DNA of 64,000 nt from Acanthaster planci (Eukaryota > Echinodermata > Asteroidea > Valvatida > Acanthasteridae), in NCBI RefSeq assembly GCF_001949145.1, contig NW_019091420.1, forward strand, positions 1,226,429 to 1,290,428. Reading direction: 5' to 3'. A program made the translations under genes and the position numbers. The notes beneath the pieces are model-generated. The model was not told the DNA's origin, made no database searches, and was given only the letters and a program-made list of their open reading frames with translations. Of this stretch, positions 59,514 through 64,000 are shown piece by piece (the first letter of the stretch is position 1; the number at the start of each line of letters is the position of its first letter).

Positions 59514-62500
59514 CTATTGGAAAGTTAAAGACAAAGCAGGCCCAGTCAACAGCAGAGTTCTGATGTTGCATGCCATGGCATGTTCAAGTGGCGACGGCAG
59601 TTAATTATCACTTGACCCGCGTCGCTTGAACGACGGGTGGTTTGGACCTTCAAACTTACCATTTGAGAACCAGCCATTGGGCATGGCTGCTCTGCTGCTA
59701 ATCAATAGCTGATTTATTTATTAATATTGGGGGGAGCCATTCACATGAAGAAACCAAAAAACTTGCGACTGACAACAAAATGTGACGCTGAGATTTTATA
59801 AATGATTTAACTGGGGCTGTTCAAGTGTTGCTGTATGGCACATGAACACTGTCAAAGCAACTGACTGTGTTTGGAGCCTCGTACACCAGCTTTTACCCAG
59901 CTCACTTAGTTGGCCAGCTTTTAACTACCAGCAGTTAACCTTGGTCAGCCAGTTAACCAGCTAACACTGGCCTTTGCTATGCCCAGCAATTTTTCTGATT
60001 CCACAAACGGCACATACACGTGGCAAAATACTGATTCTAACAATGTATGAGATATAAACGCGGCCACTAGACATGCGAGAGGTGGCAAAACCTTAAAAGC
60101 ACAGCTTGTACCAGGCATGCCATTACAAGAAACAAACAAGACAATACAAAAGAAACAAAAAATACAAACTGGGAAAACATTACATACACTGTATATACAA
60201 AATGAGGGTCAAATAAAAATAATGATGCATGAAAGGACTACTGGAGAGGGGGTGACGGATACTTAGTCACACATGAAACTACATGTAGGACCCTGGAGCC
60301 AAGGACGCATGAAATCTGTTGCGTAAGATAAAATGTACGTGTACATTCAGAGTTATCGTCGAGTATCCTTCAGTGATTCTCTGTACTTGTCTCACACACT
60401 CAAGGTTCCCACTGGTGTCTTGTATAGAAAAGTGCATGTCTTGCAAGTGCTGGGAGGAGGTACATGTACATTCAGGGTTCCTGCATCTACAGGACAATTA
60501 AATTCTGTGACTTTTCCATGACCAAATTATGAAAATCCACGACCAAATAACGCAATTTCTTGGACTATTGGGCCTTTTAGGTTGCAAATACAATCACAGA
60601 TTTTATGCGCTTTTTTTCCTGATAATAGAAATTATAGTGTTTTATGACTTCCATGACAAAATTCCACGACTTTAGTCACTTTTACAAAATTCCATGACTT
60701 TTCCAGGCCTGAAAAAGGAAAAACAAAATTCCCTGTACATTACACTGCATGGGCAGAGGAATTCCCAGCAGTATAATTACTCACATAATCCATGCAGTGG
60801 AACGCAATGTTTCCGGGCTCATAGACGTCCTTGATGACATCAGGGACACTGTCCTCATCGTAGTCCTCAGGAATCCATTCCGAAACCTGCAAAACGACAA
60901 GAACGAGGCTTCGGGGTCGGTTTCGATGGGTAGTAAGCATGGCACACTTTCGGGAGAATGGAGAGGAGACCGAAAGTGCTGGTCTGGATTTCATGAAATG
61001 ATATGATTTCAGTGGGGCACTTTTAAAAGGACATTTACATACCTGCCAACACCGAAGTTAGAAATTGCTAACACCCATTTCAGGAGCCGCAGAAAACAAG
61101 CAGATGTGCCAAAGAAGCTATTTACATGGACATACATATACATGCACGCACATGTACCCCTATGTATGTGTGACAGCACCATTCTGCTATAACAAAGGGT
61201 GCCCTCTTTTGCCATGACTTCCCCCTCCTTTTTTTATCAAAATCAAAATGTTGATTTTTCTGGTGGTCTAAAAACTGAATAATAGAAGCAGTTCTGAAAA
61301 GGAGTAGGAATGGTTGGCAGGTGTACGTGTATCAGGCCACGTGAAAAAAAAATTGTTGTTGATTGTCCCTGCCTGACCTCCCAAAACAGCCCGTCTCCTA
61401 TCTTTACTTTGAATACATGTACTGCAGAACTATGGTGAAGATTCAGAGATTACGTTTATTCAATTCCGAGTACAAAATCATATTGCATGTGTAAACAGGC
61501 AGTGAAATCCAGAGCGGATTCCAGTGGTATCTGTCATCTTCAGAAGTCTCTGTTCATGAGGAATAGTGGATCTACATGTAGTGGCTGCATCGGCCCTGCA
61601 GCACACGTTCGCATTAAAATCAGAGAAGTGCTCCATTCACTCCTGGTATCCTTACTGGCTGGTATCCCGTCTTCGTGTTGTGCTGCATGCTTGGGCAGTA
61701 CACATACTGTGCTTTTATTCGAGTCCATCAAAATATTTTGCAGAAACTGAATTAGTGTGGCACTGGACTAGTTGTATGACAAGGCTGCATGTAGTCATGT
61801 TTGTGGCGATGAAATGTTCGCTCAAACGATCATAGAGTGCGCATTTGTCGCAGTGACGTCTCGCCAAAAGGCTGGAAAAACTTTCAGGTTCGCCTCTGCC
61901 GCACATTTGCCCGACATCAAAATCACATGTTGACCTGTATTTAGGTCAAACTACGTGCACATGAAAATGCTTCTTCCTTTTTCGCCGAGCTGGAAATTCC
62001 AAAGTTAGCAGAATAAAATTGACGTACACGTAAGCTGTGGACGAAGCCGAGATATTTGGCATCGGCTGTACAGCACGTATATATAGGCAGTGCATTCACA
62101 CAGCTCTGAACTCACATCAGACTTGTTGGCTTCGTATAAGAAGAGGAAAAACAATCGGAAAGTGAAACTGATCACCGACATGGAGCCGAGATAAAACGCG
62201 ACACACATTAAAATGTATTTAGGTTGGTTCTAAAAATAATCAACTGCTTCTTATCACGTTAGTGGTGTCATGAGAAAAAAATTAATAAATTAGAACCCTC
62301 TCTCCCGACCCAAGTTCCTGGAAAAAAAAGATCAACAATTTGCTTCTCTAGGTCGGAGATCATTAGCATGGTTTACTGGAACTGTTTGGTAATGAATACA
62401 ACCCATTCTAATACAAGTGTCAAGGGGGGAAAGCACACTCACTCTGTTCAAACTGATGAACAGGCAAGGTGAACCCTCGTCCCAGCCAAACATGGGGGGT

Positions 62501-63918
62501 CGACAGGGGCCGAGGACCTCCCGGTCAAACCGACAGAACTTGCCGTCGGGCGCAGTATCGTTGAGGCAGTCCACGTAGACCTCATCAGTCTGATTTTCAG
62601 GAGCCAAGGCTGGGGTCAAGACAATGTAATAGAGAAAAACAAACAGAGACGTTAGTTACAGACTTATCGGCTCCAAACCGGGAACAGGAAATGCATTGTT
62701 TTCGCCCTGGAACAATGTTCCTATGGTTTGCACTCACAGATTCATGCACGGAATGTGTTGGAGCCCAGTGACCAACTGTCGCACCGACCTTGAAGGAATT
62801 ACCGCCAAGGGTCAGCATTTGTAAAGGTCCATCCTTGTTAAGGGCTGTGGCATCTTGTTACATTGAAAATCTGTATTTTCAGGCCTAAATAATATCACGT
62901 CTTACACAAGTGTAACATGCAATACTATCACTACATGCAAAACAAGGTAACGCTGCATGTTACGCTCCACGGATTTGGTCTGGCTGGCAGCTGGAACACC
63001 AAGGATTAAAAGACACAGAAGCGACAGTAAAACTCATCAACATTTGCTAGTAATCAAATTACACAGGTGGTCACAGTGAAATATTTAATGGTGGACAGAT
63101 CAGACAGATGGTACTACTCCAAGTTGTGCAAAATGCAAACATGATTCTAAGATAACATGCGTTCAAAGTTATTTTTCACTTGAAAGCACCTATGATGGTA
63201 ATTCGAGACCAGGGAAGAATGGCCTCTACCTGTTCTGCTCATTAACCCTCCTATGGTTTTACANNNNNNNNNNNNNNNNNNNNNNNNNNNNNNNNNNNNN
63301 NNNNNNNNNNNNNNNNNNNNNNNNNNNNNNNNNNNNNNNNNNNNNNNNNNNNNNNNNNNNNNNNNNNNNNNNNNNNNNNNNNNNNNNNNNNNNNNNNNNN
63401 NNNNNNNNNNNNNNNNNNNNNNNNNNNNNNNNNNNNNNNNNNNNNNNNNNNNNNNNNNNNNNNNNNNNNNNNNNNNNNNNNNNNNNNNNNNNNNNNNNNN
63501 AAGTGCCAAATCTTTACAACATGACAGCTATTTTGTAAAATTACATGATGACATGTTTTAATCTGAGCAAATGTCATCGCCTTCGCAACACTGAATACAT
63601 GTTAATCCAGCCAAACTCCAACACGAGGGTTTGTTGGAACTGTTCCGCACTGGTATACTGGTGGTGTATGTAATATTAGGCGTATCACAAATAAACACAG
63701 TCCAACTGTTCACATGCAGAGTTTACTGTTATGGTGTTGAGATTTTCAAGGATGTGGAAGATTCCTGGTAAGTCACTTGAGGGAGTCAGGGTTAAGACAT
63801 GAGAGAGACTCACAATTCCAGATTTTCTTTAGATCCTCTATTTCGTCTTTGTAGCTCTCTGGCACTTCGGGGTTGAACACCACATCGCCCTTATAGAACT
63901 TGGGTCTTAGCGTTACAC
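59229..63918 (-). CDS. Na+/K+-ATPase-type beta subunit, copy B (last four exons, runs off window)
   Basis: This paralogue of copy A is in the same orientation and its stop lies 5.2 kb upstream of the first exon seen in copy A. Exons are 63814-63918, 62443-62609, 60785-60886 and 59229-59513, giving about 218 residues. The transmembrane and cytoplasmic exons must lie beyond position 64000. All six ectodomain cysteines are present: VDC, KFC, GPC, SPC, FHC and VQC. Sequons are NQT, NDT and NNT. Intron phases equal those of copy A. The role is as for copy A: chaperone-like and regulatory partner of a P-type ATPase alpha subunit, with the ectodomain lumenal or extracellular. The C-terminus KSKEEL is unusual (see findings). 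A 237-base gap lies in the intron at 63264-63500. Confidence 0.93.
60470..60735. repeat. Dispersed repeat rich in 'ccatgac' blocks
   Basis: Repeated ttccatgac, tccacgac and attccatgacttttccaggc blocks inside a copy B intron. This composition is typical of an old interspersed repeat found in many marine animal genomes. Family not assigned. Confidence 0.45.
60785..60886 (-). CDS. Copy B exon, fifth cysteine
   Basis: This 102-nt, 34-codon, phase-0 exon has acceptor ttgcag and donor gtgagt. It encodes VSEWIPEDYDEDSVPDV and then YEPGNIAFHCMDY. It is the direct counterpart of 51499-51600. Confidence 0.93.
62443..62609 (-). CDS. Copy B exon with first two disulfide loops
   Basis: This 167-nt exon (2 + 55 codons) has acceptor ccccag and donor gtgagt. 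It begins LAPENQTDEVYVDC and ends PCLFISLNR. The segment CRFDREVLGPC fits the family signature C-[RKQWI]-x(5)-L-x(2)-C. Four cysteines align with those of copy A. Confidence 0.93.
63264..63500. other. Assembly gap in copy B intron
   Basis: 237 N inside the intron between 62609 and 63814. Both flanking exons are intact. Confidence 1.
63814..63918 (-). CDS. Copy B exon, membrane-proximal ectodomain
   Basis: This 105-nt exon (2 + 34 codons + 1) has acceptor atgcag and donor gtgagt. After the split codon it reads VTLRPKFYKGDVVFNPEVPE and ends LKKIWN. Length and phases match the copy A exon at 53031-53135. Sequence similarity is low, as expected for this variable segment, but the terminal IW(D/N)(S) is shared. 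Confidence 0.85.
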
Positions 63919-64000
63919 CTGCATGAACAGAACAGAGTGCAGGTGGTCATGTTAAAAAGTCACCTCTCTAGTCTGGTACTTCCACTGCTGTTGAGTAAAA

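Noticed and set aside
62005-62208. Minus-strand frame with a hydrophobic stretch in a copy B intron
   Set aside because: Not homologous to any part of the beta subunit, and the flanking exons already join in phase without it.
63147-63577. Open frames over the gap at 63.3-63.5 kb
   Set aside because: Same artefact; this is a copy B intron.

Overview
The window is animal nuclear DNA. Its only confident genes are split into exons with GT-AG introns, non-coding sequence dominates, transposon remnants are dense, and there are two assembly gaps (N runs). It looks like a marine invertebrate, probably a deuterostome (echinoderm, hemichordate or amphioxus). That guess rests on the excess of TACATGTA-type palindromes, scattered AGGCCTA motifs and the style of the repeats, so it is weak. 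There are no bacterial operons, rRNA genes, complete tRNA genes or CRISPR arrays.

Layout. From about 1 to 43 kb I find no confident coding exon. This stretch holds a 5'-truncated LINE remnant (1.4-1.77 kb), tRNA-derived SINE pieces, several inverted-repeat (MITE or foldback) elements, at least four families of unnamed dispersed repeats, and many microsatellites. At 43.16-43.33 kb on the minus strand sits a good candidate first coding exon: ATG, 58 codons, GC-rich third positions and a clean donor. If it is real, its downstream exons lie at lower coordinates and part or all of the 43 kb could be its intron. About 1.2 kb upstream of it are an X-box-like (RFX) site and a perfect CRE. From 44 to 50 kb are more repeats and a 997-base gap.

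From 50.3 to 64 kb, two head-to-tail minus-strand genes encode beta subunits of the Na+/K+-ATPase family (P2C-type pumps). Copy A (50342-54069) shows five exons, from the transmembrane segment to the stop. Copy B (59229-63918) shows the last four and runs off the window. Intron phases are identical, and two internal exons have exactly equal lengths (105 and 102 nt), so this is an old tandem duplication. Each product should be a type II membrane glycoprotein that pairs with a P-type ATPase alpha subunit. All six extracellular cysteines are kept in both.

The points most worth a second look are: copy B ends in KEEL, a lumenal sequence resembling an ER-retrieval signal; the cytoplasmic first exon of copy A cannot be found between the genes, so a distant or shared 5' exon is possible; and a set of inverted-repeat and dispersed elements, several with two to six copies in this window alone.
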